From positions 310,001 through 374,000 of the forward strand of contig JADJPK010000004.1 of the NCBI GenBank assembly GCA_016713305.1: a DNA stretch of 64,000 nucleotides. Reading direction: 5' to 3'. Shown one piece after another: positions 33,825-43,448 of this stretch. Below the pieces are notes generated by a model. It ran no database searches. It was not told the DNA's origin and worked only from the letters and a program-made list of their open reading frames with translations. Both the position numbers and the translations under genes were made by a program. The first letter of the stretch is position 1, and every line of letters starts with the position of its first letter. Source of the stretch: Betaproteobacteria bacterium (lineage in GTDB: Bacteria; Pseudomonadota; Gammaproteobacteria; Burkholderiales; Ga0077523).

Positions 33825-34303
33825 AGCGCCTGTTGGCCGGGGCCGCGCTTGCCGCCTCCCTGGCGGCGATCGCGGCGCCGGTCGATGAGCGCGAGGTCGC
33901 CGAGGGAATCGCCGACTACGACGCGGGCCGCCACGCGCAGGCACTGGAGCGGTTCCTGCCGGCGGCAGAAGCGGGCAGCACCTCGGCGCAGTATCACCTC
34001 GGACTCATGTATGCCCGGGGCGAAGGCGTCGAACGCGACCTGGCCGCCGCTGCCCGCTGGTTCGAACGTGCCGCGCGCGCAGGCCATGGCCACTCCCAGT
34101 ACATCCTCGGACACATGAACGCCAAGGGCGATGGGACTGCCCGCGACCCGGTCAGGGCGCACATGTGGTACACGGCCGCCGCCGCCAACGGGTGGTGGAA
34201 GGCCCGGGAAGCGCGGGAGAAGCTGGTGGATGCCGGCATGTCGCCGGATCAGGTGGCGCAGGCCGCCAGACTGTATCGGGAGACGTTCGGAAGGCCGGAG
34301 TGA
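33821..34303 (+). CDS. Small exported Sel1-repeat protein
   Basis: A 160-residue protein from the GTG at 33821, overlapping the DUF2970 stop (GTGA). Signal peptide VKRLLAGAALAASLAAIAAP. It has two to three Sel1 repeats: AQYHLGLMYARGEGV, SQYILGHMNAKGDGT and AHMWYTAAAANGWWKA. Likely a periplasmic protein-interaction module; no partner is evident. It ends 50 bases before the convergent liv operon. Confidence 0.75.
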   Translation: MKRLLAGAALAASLAAIAAPVDEREVAEGIADYDAGRHAQALERFLPAAEAGSTSAQYHLGLMYARGEGVERDLAAAARWFERAARAGHGHSQYILGHMNAKGDGTARDPVRAHMWYTAAAANGWWKAREAREKLVDAGMSPDQVAQAARLYRETFGRPE

Positions 34304-34352
34304 ACCCGCGGGAACTGCGCTGCCGTGACGCGCCGTTCGCGAGGTCTCCGAG

Positions 34353-35102
34353 TCAGGGACTGGTCTGCCTCGCCTTGCCCAGATACGCCTCGTGCAACGC
34401 GTCGCTGCCAAGCATTTCCATGGCGGGTCCTTCGCCCACGATGCGTCCCGTGTCCACCAGGTAGCAGTGGTGGGCGTGCCGCAGCGCCTTCTCCACGATC
34501 TGCTCGACGAGCAGTATCGACATGCCCTGCCGGCAGAGTTCCGCGGCCACGTCGAGGATGCGGTCGATGACGATGGGAGCCAGCCCGGCGGAGGGCTCGT
34601 CCAGGATCAGCAGCTTCGGTTCGCCGATGACGCTCTGTGCCACGGCGAGGATCTGCTGCTGGCCGCCGCTCAGGCGCGATGCCGGCTGGTGCCGCTTGTC
34701 GGCGATCTCCGGAAAGAGTTCGTAGATGCGGCCCAGCTTCGACCGGTCGCCGTGGGGCGATCGCGCGTAGGTGCCGATCAGCAGGTTGTCCTCCACGGTG
34801 AGGGCGTGGAACACCCGGTGGCCCTCCAGCACCTGGACCACGCCGGCCTGAACGATCCTGCGCGGGCGGGCTGCGGTGAGGTCCTGGCCCGCGAAGCGCA
34901 CGGTACCGCCGCGCTTGGGTACGAGACCGGAAATTGCGTGCAGCATGGTGCTCTTGCCTGCGCCGTTACGCCCCAGCAGGACGACGAACTCTCCCTCCCG
35001 CACCTCGAAGCTCGCGCCGTGCACGACTTCGGCGGTGCCGTACGCGACAGCCAGTGCGTCGACTTCCAGCAGCTTTCCGGCAGGCCGGTGCAAAGTGTCC
35101 AC
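34353..35102 (-). CDS. livF: Branched-chain-type ABC transporter ATPase
   Basis: Last gene of a complete liv-type operon; 249 residues. Walker A GRNGAGKST, signature LSGGQQQILAVAQ, Walker B LLILDEPSAGLAP and LLVEQIVEKAL are intact. LivF proteins energise uptake with LivG. One base separates it from livG. The operon's ligand may be an amino acid, aromatic acid or another carboxylate; the nearby AtuA-like and acyl-CoA genes favour a catabolic substrate. Confidence 0.9.
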   Translation of the reverse strand: MDTLHRPAGKLLEVDALAVAYGTAEVVHGASFEVREGEFVVLLGRNGAGKSTMLHAISGLVPKRGGTVRFAGQDLTAARPRRIVQAGVVQVLEGHRVFHALTVEDNLLIGTYARSPHGDRSKLGRIYELFPEIADKRHQPASRLSGGQQQILAVAQSVIGEPKLLILDEPSAGLAPIVIDRILDVAAELCRQGMSILLVEQIVEKALRHAHHCYLVDTGRIVGEGPAMEMLGSDALHEAYLGKARQTSP

Positions 35103-35103
35103 G

Positions 35104-35856
35104 TCAGGCTCCCAGATACACGCGGATCACTTCCGGGTCGTTGCGGACGTCCTGCGGCGATCCGTGCTTGAGCAGCCTGCCGAGATTGAAGGTCGTGACC
35201 CGGTCGCAGATGCCGAAGACGAATTCCGTGTGATGCTCCACGAGCAGAACGCCGATGCCGGATTCGCGCAGCGTGCGGATGACCACGCCAAGCCGCTCGA
35301 TCTCCGCGCCGGTCAGTCCGCCCGCCGGCTCGTCGAGCAGCACGTAGTCCGGATCGAGCATCAGCGCGCGCGCGATCTCCAGAAAGCGCTTCTCCGCATG
35401 CGCGAGCAGGTTGGCGCGACGATGCACCGCGTAACCCAGGCCCAGGCTCTCGAGCAGTTCGGTGGCGCGTTCCCGGTTGCGGCGCTCCTCGGCACGCACG
35501 CCCGGCAACGCGAACATGCTGGGAACGAGGCGCCGCGGCGCCTCGCGCCAGCCGCCCAGCATGGCGTTCTCCAGCACGGAGAGCGTGCCGAGCAGCCGCG
35601 GCTTCTGGAAGGTGCGAGCCACGCCGCCGTAAGCCCTGCGCTGCACGGCGGCGCGCGTGACATCGGCGTCGTTCAGCAACACGCGTCCTTCGTCGGCCTG
35701 GTAGAAACCGGAAAGCAGGTTGAGCAGGGTCGTCTTGCCGCTGCCGTTGGGCCCGATGAGACCATGCACTTCTCCGGGCCGGAGTTCGAGCGACACGCCG
35801 TCGAGGGCCGTGAGCCCGCCGAATCGCTTCGTGACGCCCTCCGCCGCGAGGCTCAT
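35104..35856 (-). CDS. livG: Branched-chain-type ABC transporter ATPase
   Basis: A 250-residue ATPase. Walker A GPNGSGKTT, Walker B YVLLDEPAGGLTG and switch LLVEHHTEF are intact. The usual signature is altered to NLLAHAEKRFLEIARAL, where LSYGxQR-type sequence is expected, a variant seen in some LivG proteins. The ATG at 35856 overlaps the livM stop by four bases, which decides against the much longer open frame. Confidence 0.88.
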   Translation of the reverse strand: MSLAAEGVTKRFGGLTALDGVSLELRPGEVHGLIGPNGSGKTTLLNLLSGFYQADEGRVLLNDADVTRAAVQRRAYGGVARTFQKPRLLGTLSVLENAMLGGWREAPRRLVPSMFALPGVRAEERRNRERATELLESLGLGYAVHRRANLLAHAEKRFLEIARALMLDPDYVLLDEPAGGLTGAEIERLGVVIRTLRESGIGVLLVEHHTEFVFGICDRVTTFNLGRLLKHGSPQDVRNDPEVIRVYLGA

Positions 35857-36863
35857 CGCGGCTTGCGTCTGCGCGACAGTGCAGCCGCGAGCCGGGCGGC
35901 GTCGGGCTCCACGAGCGCGTGCGAGGTGTGGCGCGGACGCAGACGTTCGACGAGCCACTCGAAGATCCGCCCGATGCCCTCCGGCACGAGAAGCACGACC
36001 GCGAGGAGCAGGAGGCCATAGAAGAGATTGCCCAGCTTGGCGAGAGGCGCGACCAGTTCGGGCAGCGCGGTCAGCACGACCGTTCCGGCCAGCGGCCCGA
36101 GAATGCTGCCGCGCCCGCCGATGATGATGCAGACGAAGAAAAACAGACCGAGTTCGAACACGAACGTGTCGGGCGTGATGTAGCTCTGGAGCGATCCGAA
36201 CAGCGCCCCCCCTATTCCCGCGGTGGCACCGCTCACGACAAACACCCACAGCTTCATGCGGAAGACCGGCACGCCGACCGATTCCGCGGCCACGGGATTG
36301 TCACGGATGGCGATCAGGCCGCGGCCCCACATGGAGCGGGCCGTGTTCCACGTGAGCCAGGTGATCAGCGCCGCGACGCCCAGCAGCAGGAGGTAGAAGC
36401 CGTCGGGCGTGTCGAACGGCGGCGGAAATGCCGGAACGGGGAGTCCCACGCCGCCTCCCGTGAGATCGCCCAGGGAAAGGGACAACTCGGACACGATCAG
36501 CGCGAACGCCATGGTCGCCATGGCGAAGTAGAAGCCCGGCAGGCGCAGCGACGGCAGGCCGAGGAGGAATCCGCACAGGGCACCCACCGCACCGCAAGCA
36601 AGAAGGGCGACGTAGGGCGACCACTCGTGGGTGCCTGCCAGTATCGAGAATCCGTAGGCCCCGATGGCCAGCAGGCCCACGTGCCCGATGGAAAGCTGGC
36701 CGGTGAATCCGACCACGAGGTTGAGCCCCGCGATGAGGATCCAGTAGACGGCGATCAGCGATACGAGATGGAGCTGGTACTGATCGCCCGCCCACCACGG
36801 AAGCGACACCAGCGCTCCGAGAACGCCGACCGTGGAAACGATTCCGCGAAACGTCGTCATCAC
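35853..36863 (-). CDS. livM: Branched-chain-type ABC transporter permease
   Basis: Inner-membrane permease of 336 residues with eight to nine helices and the LivM hallmark WILIAGLNLVVGFTGQLSIG with HVGLLAIGAYGF. IIIGGRGSILGPLAGTVVL and LLVPEGIGRIF close the protein. It overlaps livG and follows livH after about 46 bases. Confidence 0.89.
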   Translation of the reverse strand: MMTTFRGIVSTVGVLGALVSLPWWAGDQYQLHLVSLIAVYWILIAGLNLVVGFTGQLSIGHVGLLAIGAYGFSILAGTHEWSPYVALLACGAVGALCGFLLGLPSLRLPGFYFAMATMAFALIVSELSLSLGDLTGGGVGLPVPAFPPPFDTPDGFYLLLLGVAALITWLTWNTARSMWGRGLIAIRDNPVAAESVGVPVFRMKLWVFVVSGATAGIGGALFGSLQSYITPDTFVFELGLFFFVCIIIGGRGSILGPLAGTVVLTALPELVAPLAKLGNLFYGLLLLAVVLLVPEGIGRIFEWLVERLRPRHTSHALVEPDAARLAAALSRRRKPR

Positions 36864-36909
36864 GGAACGATCCGCGAATCAGCCCCGACAGGCATGACGA
36901 GCGGGCGCT

Positions 36910-37770
36910 TCATACCGGCCTCACGTTGCGGGCGCCGAACAGCCCTTCGGGCTTCAGCAGCAGAACGATCATCAGCAGACCGACCGAGACGGTGTTCTGG
37001 AATTCGCCGCCGATGAGGTTGCTGGAGAACGCGTTGAGCAGTCCCAGCGCCGCGCCTCCGACCAGGGCGCCGACGTTGCTGCCCAGTCCGCCGACCGCCA
37101 GAGCAATGAAGCCGTTCAGCGTGAGCGTGAGGCCCAGCGCGAAGAAGGCGAACGTCAGCTGTCCTGCCGCGAAGCCGGACAGCGCTCCGATGACGCCGGC
37201 GATCACGTAGGACAGGGAACGGATGCGGTCGGTCTCGATGCCGCGCGCCCGGGCGGCGAATGCGTCTTCCGACATCGCCAGGAAGAGCTTGCCGTAGAGG
37301 GTTCGACGGTAGAAGAGCTCGAGGGCCAAAGCAATGGCCACCGTCGTGAGAATCGGCAGCCAGTATTTCTGGTCCGCGAGGCCGGCCGCGAAGTCCTGCG
37401 GCAGCAGCCGCGGGAAAGGCTGCGGTTCCGTTCCCCACCATAGACCGACGCCCTGCTGCACGATCGTTGCGAGCGCGAGAGTGGAGAGAAGCCAGAGGTG
37501 CTCGTCGCTACGGGTCACCACGCGGCGGATGGCGATGACGTCGGTCAGATAGCCGAACAGGCCGCCGACGGCCAGAGCGCCCGCGAGACCCAGCAAAGGA
37601 TGCAGACCGAAGCCGGCGATGAACCATGCGCCGAACACGCCGCCCAGCATGGCGATGTGCCCGGTGGTGACGCTCAGCACCTTGGAGGTGGAGAACATCA
37701 CGTTGTACGCAAGCGCGGTGGCTGCGTACAACGCCCCGGCCGCAAGACCCGAGACGATCAGGGTCAGCAT
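36910..37770 (-). CDS. livH: Branched-chain-type ABC transporter permease
   Basis: Inner-membrane permease of 286 residues. ALAYNVMFSTSKVLSVTTGHIAMLGG replaces the usual GLINFAHGE pattern (split: ALAYNVMFSTSKVL, SVTTGHIAMLGG), a divergence found in some LivH paralogues. ALAVGGLGSNVGALVGGAAL and LLLKPEGLFGARN are typical late motifs. Second gene of the operon, 52 bases after the binding-protein gene. Confidence 0.87.
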   Translation of the reverse strand: MLTLIVSGLAAGALYAATALAYNVMFSTSKVLSVTTGHIAMLGGVFGAWFIAGFGLHPLLGLAGALAVGGLFGYLTDVIAIRRVVTRSDEHLWLLSTLALATIVQQGVGLWWGTEPQPFPRLLPQDFAAGLADQKYWLPILTTVAIALALELFYRRTLYGKLFLAMSEDAFAARARGIETDRIRSLSYVIAGVIGALSGFAAGQLTFAFFALGLTLTLNGFIALAVGGLGSNVGALVGGAALGLLNAFSSNLIGGEFQNTVSVGLLMIVLLLKPEGLFGARNVRPV

Positions 37771-37822
37771 GCGTGCATCAACGCCGTTGCGCGGCGAACG
37801 GATCCTGCAAGGGCTCGGCGCT

Positions 37823-39001
37823 TCATCGAGGCGCCGGCTTGAAGCTTCCGTCCTTCAGCGAATTGGCGAGGTTGACCGTGATGTCGTGATCCGGGAAACC
37901 GTTCCGGTCCTGCGCGGTCCAGGTGTATGTGGCGTAGGCGCCCTTCAGTTCCCGGGTGGACTCCAGCGCTTTCTGGATGGCGGCCGGGTCGGTCCCGCCC
38001 GCGGTCTTGACGGCGTGCTCGACGATCTTCACGGTGTCGTAGCCGAGGGCGACCCACCAGAAGAGATAGTCGATTTCGCCTCCGCCCATGCGCGGCCGAA
38101 GCTTGTCCACCAGCGCCTGTGTGCGCTCGGGCAGCTTTCCGTCCGCCTTGTAAGTAGTGCTCACGGGGCCGGCCGCGAAGGTGTTCTCCCAGTACTGCGG
38201 CTTGTTGATGAGCTTCTTGATGGCGGGCGCCATCACCGAGGGGTGGCCGACGATGGGCACGCTCCACCCCATGTCTCCGCGCGTGTTGATGAGGCGGCCC
38301 AGCAGGCCTGTTGCCGCCGACCAGGGCATGAGCACGTCCGCGCCCGCCGCCTTGGCCTTGTTCATCTCGTCCGTGAGATCGGTCTTGTTGGGGTCCACCA
38401 GCGTGCTGAAGACCGGCTTCACGCCCGCCTTCTCGAGCAGCTCGGCGGCCGTCTTCGCACTGGACGTGCCGTATCCCGTGGTGTCGCCGATGATCGCCAC
38501 CCTGGACTTCTTCAGCACCTTGAGCGCGTAGTCGTTGGCGGCCTCGATCCACTGGCGGTTCGTGTTGATGGCACGGAAGGCGCGCGGATACTTGCGCGGG
38601 TCCACCAGTTCGTCGATGGTGCCGATCACCAGGTTGGGGATGCCCGCGCGCGAAACGATGGGCACCGTGGCGAGAGACTCGCCGGAATTGACGGGGCCGA
38701 TGACGAAGTTCACTTTCTCGCTGAACACGAGCTGCTGCGCTAGGCTCACCGCCTTGGTCGGATCGCCGGCCGTGTCGCGGGTCACCAGTTCGAGCTTGCG
38801 CCCGAGAACGCCGCCGGCGGCGTTGATCTCCTCCACCGCGAACTCGACTCCCTTGTTCTCGGCGATGGCCGCGGACGACAGGGGGCCGGTGAGCGAGGAC
38901 AGCCAGCCGATCTTGATGGTGTCCGCCGAGGCGGTTCCGCTCAGAAGCACGAACAGCGGCATCAACCACCGCGCGGCGCGCGATCGCACATTCGTCGACA
39001 T
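37823..39001 (-). CDS. Branched-chain-type ABC substrate-binding protein
   Basis: Periplasmic type I binding protein, 392 residues, first gene of the liv-type operon. The signal peptide is WLMPLFVLLSGTASA, then DTIKIGWLSSLTGPLSS, AAGGVLGRKLELVTRDTAGD and VNFVIGPVNSGESLATVP. GGGAGGGG just before the ATG at 39001 settles the start. The ligand is unknown; this sequence class often binds aromatic or aliphatic acids rather than leucine. Confidence 0.89.
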   Translation of the reverse strand: MSTNVRSRAARWLMPLFVLLSGTASADTIKIGWLSSLTGPLSSAAIAENKGVEFAVEEINAAGGVLGRKLELVTRDTAGDPTKAVSLAQQLVFSEKVNFVIGPVNSGESLATVPIVSRAGIPNLVIGTIDELVDPRKYPRAFRAINTNRQWIEAANDYALKVLKKSRVAIIGDTTGYGTSSAKTAAELLEKAGVKPVFSTLVDPNKTDLTDEMNKAKAAGADVLMPWSAATGLLGRLINTRGDMGWSVPIVGHPSVMAPAIKKLINKPQYWENTFAAGPVSTTYKADGKLPERTQALVDKLRPRMGGGEIDYLFWWVALGYDTVKIVEHAVKTAGGTDPAAIQKALESTRELKGAYATYTWTAQDRNGFPDHDITVNLANSLKDGSFKPAPR

Positions 39002-39236
39002 ATCCCCTCCCGGATGAACAGCTCGGATTTCTGGCAGTCGTCGGCATTCGAGTCCGACAGACGGCCGGAGCACCCGCTTGCGGAGTGCCCGGGCAATCTT
39101 CGTTTGGCGATCGCCGGGCTGTCAAGGGAAGGACGGAACACGCGTCGAGGACTCGCCTTGACGTGCGGGAGACCGGGCGTCGCCCGCCCGTCGCTTGACA
39201 CGGCGTTTGTGCATGGCCACGCTCTCGCGCAATGCA

Positions 39237-39246
39237 GAGGAGGCGG
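39237..39246 (+). promoter_or_regulatory. Strong ribosome-binding site selecting a TTG start
   Basis: GAGGAGGCGG lies five bases before the TTG at 39252. It favours that rare start over an ATG at 39213 in the same frame. Confidence 0.55.
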
Positions 39247-39251
39247 ACACC

Positions 39252-40607
39252 TTGAGCAAGACCATTCGCATCGGCGCCGGCTCGGCGTGGTGGGGCGACC
39301 GCGTGGAACCGGCGATCGTCAACGCGGAGCGCGGCGATCTCGACTATCTGTGCTTCGAGACGATGGCCGAGGCCACCATCTCGGCCGCCCAGGTACGCGC
39401 ACGGCGCGACCCGACGTTTCCCGGCTACGACACCTATCTGGACGACCGCATGCGCGGCGTGCTTCCGCACTGCCTGCGCCGCGGGACGAAGATCGTCACC
39501 AACCAGGGCTGGATCAACCCGGACGGAGCGGCACAGCGCATCGTGCACTGGCTGCGCGAGTTCGGCGCGAAGGGCGTGAAGGTGGCGGCGGTCAACGGCA
39601 GCCTGATCACGGACCGCGTGCTGTCGCTCACCGACACGATCCTGGAGAACGGCAAGCCGACGTCGACGCTCGCGCCCTCGCTCGTGTCCGCAGAGGTCTA
39701 TCTGGGGGCGGAGCCCATTGCGGAGGCGCTTCGCAACGGAGCGCACATCGTCGTCACGGGCCGCGTCGCCGACCCGTCCATCTTCATGGCGCCCATGATG
39801 GTCGAGTTCGGCTGGGATCCGCTGGACCACGCGCGGCTGGGCGCGGGCAACGGCCTGGGCCACCTCATCGAGTGCGGCGCTCAGGTCACGGGCGGGTACT
39901 TCAGCGATCCCGGCTTCAAGGACGTGCCCGATCCCTGGAACCTGGCGTTTCCCATTGTGGAAGTCGAATCCGACGGCAGCGCCGTGGTGACCAAGGGGGC
40001 TGGCACAGTGGGTGAGGTCAACCTCATGACCGTGAAGGAACAGCTGCTGTACGAGGTGCACGACCCGGCCAACTACATCACACCGGACGTGGTGGTCGAC
40101 TTCACGACGGCGCGGCTGGAACAGGTGGGACCGGATCGCGTGAAGGTGACCCATATCGGCGGCAAGCCCCGAACGCCCACGCTCAAGGTGTCGATCGGCT
40201 GCACCGAAGGCTTCATCGGCGAGGACATGTTCTTCTACGCCGGACCGGGGGCGTTGCGGCGCGCCCAGCTCGCGAAGAGGATCCTGGAGGAACGCTTCAA
40301 GATCGTGAAGCTCGACGCCGAGGAGGTCCGCATCGATTTTCTGGGACTCAACGCGATACACGGCGCGATGTCACCGAAGGACCAGCCCGAACCTTACGAG
40401 ATCGCCGTGCGGGTGGCCGCACGCACGCGAACGAAGGAGGAGGCCATCAAGGTCGGCCGCGAGGTGGATGGCATGGCCGTATCGGGCGTGGGTCACACGG
40501 GCAAACGGGTGCCGCATCAGGATCGGACACGCGAGATCATCGGGGTGTGGTCGTCCCTGGTGCCGCGCGACCGGATCGTCCCGTCCATCAACTATTTCGA
40601 GAGCTGA
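39252..40607 (+). CDS. AtuA-like (DUF1446) acyl-CoA/terpenoid catabolism protein
   Basis: Member of the AtuA/DUF1446 family, about 451 residues from the TTG at 39252 (reads MSKTIRIGAGSAWWGDR). Motifs are TNQGWINPDGAA, GLGHLIECGAQVTGGYFSDPG in two parts, and DVVVDFTTARLEQVGPDRV. AtuA is needed for acyclic terpene use in Pseudomonas, but its reaction is not established. Full-length AtuA carries a C-terminal ferredoxin-fold domain; here that domain is the separate next gene, three bases downstream. Divergent from the liv-type operon, suggesting uptake plus catabolism of one compound. Confidence 0.83.
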   Translation: MSKTIRIGAGSAWWGDRVEPAIVNAERGDLDYLCFETMAEATISAAQVRARRDPTFPGYDTYLDDRMRGVLPHCLRRGTKIVTNQGWINPDGAAQRIVHWLREFGAKGVKVAAVNGSLITDRVLSLTDTILENGKPTSTLAPSLVSAEVYLGAEPIAEALRNGAHIVVTGRVADPSIFMAPMMVEFGWDPLDHARLGAGNGLGHLIECGAQVTGGYFSDPGFKDVPDPWNLAFPIVEVESDGSAVVTKGAGTVGEVNLMTVKEQLLYEVHDPANYITPDVVVDFTTARLEQVGPDRVKVTHIGGKPRTPTLKVSIGCTEGFIGEDMFFYAGPGALRRAQLAKRILEERFKIVKLDAEEVRIDFLGLNAIHGAMSPKDQPEPYEIAVRVAARTRTKEEAIKVGREVDGMAVSGVGHTGKRVPHQDRTREIIGVWSSLVPRDRIVPSINYFES

Positions 40608-40610
40608 GCG

Positions 40611-40967
40611 ATGCGAGTGAAACTGCAGCACGTCGCGCACACCCGCTCGGGCGACAAGGGCAACACGTCCAACATCAGCGTGATCGCCTACGACCCGGAT
40701 CTGTATCCGCTGCTGAAGGAGCAGCTCACGGCCGAGCGGTTCCACCGGCACTATGCCGGCACGGTGGACGGACCGGTGCTCCGTTACGAAGTGGATGGCC
40801 TGGCCGCGCTCAACTTCGTCGCCCACGGCGCCTTGGGCGGAGGCGTTTCGCGAAGCCTGTGCCTGGACAACTACGGCAAGTCGCTTTCCGCGGCGATCCT
40901 GGGGTTCGAACTGGAGGTGCCGGACACGTTGCGGGACAAGCTGCGGAACTACCCCGCCGGGGCCTGA
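40611..40967 (+). CDS. AtuA-type C-terminal ferredoxin-fold domain protein
   Basis: A 118-residue stand-alone copy of the domain that ends full-length AtuA proteins. The diagnostic motif is AHTRSGDKGNTSNISVIAY near the start, and LNFVAHGALGGGVSRSL follows. It starts three bases after the DUF1446 gene, so the two halves are almost certainly made together and associate. No cysteines that could bind an iron-sulfur cluster are clustered, so 'ferredoxin' refers only to fold. Confidence 0.82.
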   Translation: MRVKLQHVAHTRSGDKGNTSNISVIAYDPDLYPLLKEQLTAERFHRHYAGTVDGPVLRYEVDGLAALNFVAHGALGGGVSRSLCLDNYGKSLSAAILGFELEVPDTLRDKLRNYPAGA

Positions 40968-40982
40968 GCGCGTTCCGCCCCT

Positions 40983-41630
40983 TCAGTCGCCGGCGCCATA
41001 GTGGCGCCGCATGGCTTCGTGCACCTCGCCCGCTCCTCTGGCGGGCGACTCGCCGAGCGCGGCAATGACCCCATTTCGGTCAGCTTGCGTACGGTTCTGG
41101 CTCAACTTCCACTTGCCCTCCAGCCGCGTCACGTGGAACTCGAACGCACGGACGGCCTTGAGCTGCGTTTGGACGAAATCCGCGGGGGCATCGGACACCG
41201 CCCATGGCGCCGGCAAGGCAGCCTCGTGCTCGCGCGTGAGTGCGCTCACCACCGCATGCTTCTGTTCATGCTCGTCGAGGAAACGCAACGTTCCATAGGC
41301 ATAGACGGCAGCATAGTTCCAGGTGGGCACCACCTTGCCCGTCTCGCGCTTCGTCGCATAGGACGACGGCGACACGTAGGCGTCGGGTCCGGAGAAGACG
41401 GCCACCGCCTCGACGGCGGGATCGTAGTGCTGGGCAAGCGGGTTCGCCAGGGCCAGATGGCCCCTGAGAATCGCCGGCATCCCGTCGCCCTCGTCGAGCA
41501 GCAAGGGCACGTGGCTCACCTGCAGGCGGCCGTCCCCGAATGCCGCGAGCACGGCAAGTGGCGACGCGCGCATGAGCTCACGCAGCCGCAGGGGATCTTC
41601 CTGGACGAATGCGGCGGGCAGGTAGGTCAT
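40983..41630 (-). CDS. PaiB-like FMN-binding protein
   Basis: A 215-residue protein of the PaiB/FMN-binding negative transcriptional regulator family. Motifs are SHVPLLLDEGD, HLALANPLAQHYD, SPSSYATKRETGKVVPTWNYAAVYAYG and KLSQNRTQADRNGV (given as separate key stretches). The split-barrel fold binds FMN; some members bind haem or act in redox chemistry rather than as regulators. Start MTYLPAAF at 41630 matches the family; the frame upstream does not. Confidence 0.84.
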   Translation of the reverse strand: MTYLPAAFVQEDPLRLRELMRASPLAVLAAFGDGRLQVSHVPLLLDEGDGMPAILRGHLALANPLAQHYDPAVEAVAVFSGPDAYVSPSSYATKRETGKVVPTWNYAAVYAYGTLRFLDEHEQKHAVVSALTREHEAALPAPWAVSDAPADFVQTQLKAVRAFEFHVTRLEGKWKLSQNRTQADRNGVIAALGESPARGAGEVHEAMRRHYGAGD

Positions 41631-41646
41631 CGTTCGCGGCTCCTGC

Positions 41647-43293
41647 TCAGGCGCTCTTGAAACGCGTGGACTTGACGAAGAGGATGGCCAGCATGGGCAG
41701 GACAAGACCCAGGACGATGGCCGCCACGAAAAGGTCACCCAACTGGCTGTAGTCGGCGGGCACCTTGATGGCGCCGGTCGCCTGGTCCTTCACCTCGCGC
41801 GTCACCGTGTAGATGCCGTTCAGGTACTTCGTTCCCAGGTTCGACAGCGACAGCGCAAGGTTGGTGAACGATGCCATCACGGCGAAGTAGGTGGCCTTCA
41901 AGCGGTCGGGCGCGGAGTTCGCGATCCACGCCAGCATGGGGATCATGGACACCTGCCCCAGTGGCGATTCGAGCGCGGTATCGATCATCGCGATGAAGCG
42001 CGCGTCCACGACCCCTCCGGTGTGCGCCGCGGTCCACTCGTGGAAGCCGTGATACATGGCAAGGCTCGGAAGCGAGAGCACCGTGCCGACAATGGTGAGA
42101 AAGCCCACGATGTAGACGATCGAACGCTCCGCCATGAAGCGCCGGAACAGGAACATGCCGAACAGCGCAAGGGTGGAGCCGATCACCGACAGCCGCGCCA
42201 GGAAGCCCTCGTCGAATCCCAGCGAATCGATCATCCACCAGGTGGAGCCGGCGCCCGGGCCCGGCATGGCACGAAACACGAAGATGAGCAGCGCCGTGCC
42301 GACGAGGGTGTGGCGCGAGACGGGATCCAGTTCGCGCACGAGGCGGAACATGAGGAACAGCACGATCAGCATGGATGCGCCGAAGATGATCTCCTGCTTG
42401 TACGGAATCTTCGACATGCCGAGCGTGATGGACACCACGGCGAACAGCAGGCCGCCGCCCAGGATCCACCAGTTCACCGGAGGCCGTTCCCCGTTGCCGT
42501 GCACGGCAGCGCGTATTTCGCTGGCGGACAACCCCTGCCCCTTGAGGGAGGCGATCTGCCTGCGCTGAAGGTGCCCCGCCAGCATGACGCCGAAGACCGA
42601 GATCACGGGCACCGCCAGCGCGAACAGGTAGATCTGCCGGTACTTCGCGATCTTTTCCGGCTCGGGCAGTTCGGATGCGTCCGCAAACAGGATCACGTTG
42701 GCGAGGGAGACCAGCACACCGCCTCCCACGATCGCGACACGCCCCAGCGTCTGCATCGTGGTGTGTCCCGCGCGCCGCTCGGCGTCCGGGATTTCCTTCC
42801 CCTGATCGTCGACCCGCGGCACGGCCTCGACGGTCATGGCATCCGCCACGACGTCCTGGATCACGTAGCCGATGGGCGCCAGCAGCACCGCGAACACGAA
42901 CCACTCGTCCGCGGGCATGATCGCCTCCATGGCCGCGCGGTCGCTGAGCAGGCCGATCATGATGAGCAGGCTGGACGACAGGAGCAGCGCGCCGAAGTAC
43001 ACGAGCAGTCCCTTCCACCGCCAGATGAGGTCGACGAGGTGCCCGATGGGCATCTTGAGCGCCCAGGGCAGCCCCGCCCAGAAACCGAGCGCGGCCAGCG
43101 ACTCGGCGGATAAGCCGAGATAGCCCTTGACGAAGAACGTGCCCACGATGCCTGTGAGACCCGAGATGCCGTAGGCGAGGTACACCATCAGGGGGGGCAG
43201 GTAGGAGAGCCGGACCTGACGGCCGAGATCCAGGATGTTCCGATCGATCCAGTGCCTGAGCCCTGGCCGGGCTGCGGCTTGCGATGTCGTCAT
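41647..43293 (-). CDS. MFS transporter of the folate-biopterin (FBT) type
   Basis: Inner-membrane transporter of about 548 residues with roughly 12 helices. LTGIVGTFFVKGYLGLS and FWAGLPWALKMPIGHLVDL resemble the BT1/FBT branch of the major facilitator superfamily, as does the internal VIQDVVADAMTVEAVPR. These proteins carry folates, pteridines or related heterocycles; the true substrate is unknown. The ATG at 43293 is preferred over one 12 codons upstream. Sits 16 bases upstream of the PaiB-like gene on the same strand, so they are probably co-transcribed. Confidence 0.78.
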   Translation of the reverse strand: MTTSQAAARPGLRHWIDRNILDLGRQVRLSYLPPLMVYLAYGISGLTGIVGTFFVKGYLGLSAESLAALGFWAGLPWALKMPIGHLVDLIWRWKGLLVYFGALLLSSSLLIMIGLLSDRAAMEAIMPADEWFVFAVLLAPIGYVIQDVVADAMTVEAVPRVDDQGKEIPDAERRAGHTTMQTLGRVAIVGGGVLVSLANVILFADASELPEPEKIAKYRQIYLFALAVPVISVFGVMLAGHLQRRQIASLKGQGLSASEIRAAVHGNGERPPVNWWILGGGLLFAVVSITLGMSKIPYKQEIIFGASMLIVLFLMFRLVRELDPVSRHTLVGTALLIFVFRAMPGPGAGSTWWMIDSLGFDEGFLARLSVIGSTLALFGMFLFRRFMAERSIVYIVGFLTIVGTVLSLPSLAMYHGFHEWTAAHTGGVVDARFIAMIDTALESPLGQVSMIPMLAWIANSAPDRLKATYFAVMASFTNLALSLSNLGTKYLNGIYTVTREVKDQATGAIKVPADYSQLGDLFVAAIVLGLVLPMLAILFVKSTRFKSA

Positions 43294-43448
43294 GGGACGC
43301 GCCTTCGTTGTTGTGGTCGGACGTGACAAAGAGTAGCGGAAAACCCGCGGAGTTCACTCGGCCCCGGAAACGAATCGCCGCGCTCGTCGGCTATAGTGCG
43401 CAGCCGGGCCGTCGGGCGACGCGCCCCGTTCGCAAGGACGTCTCTCCT

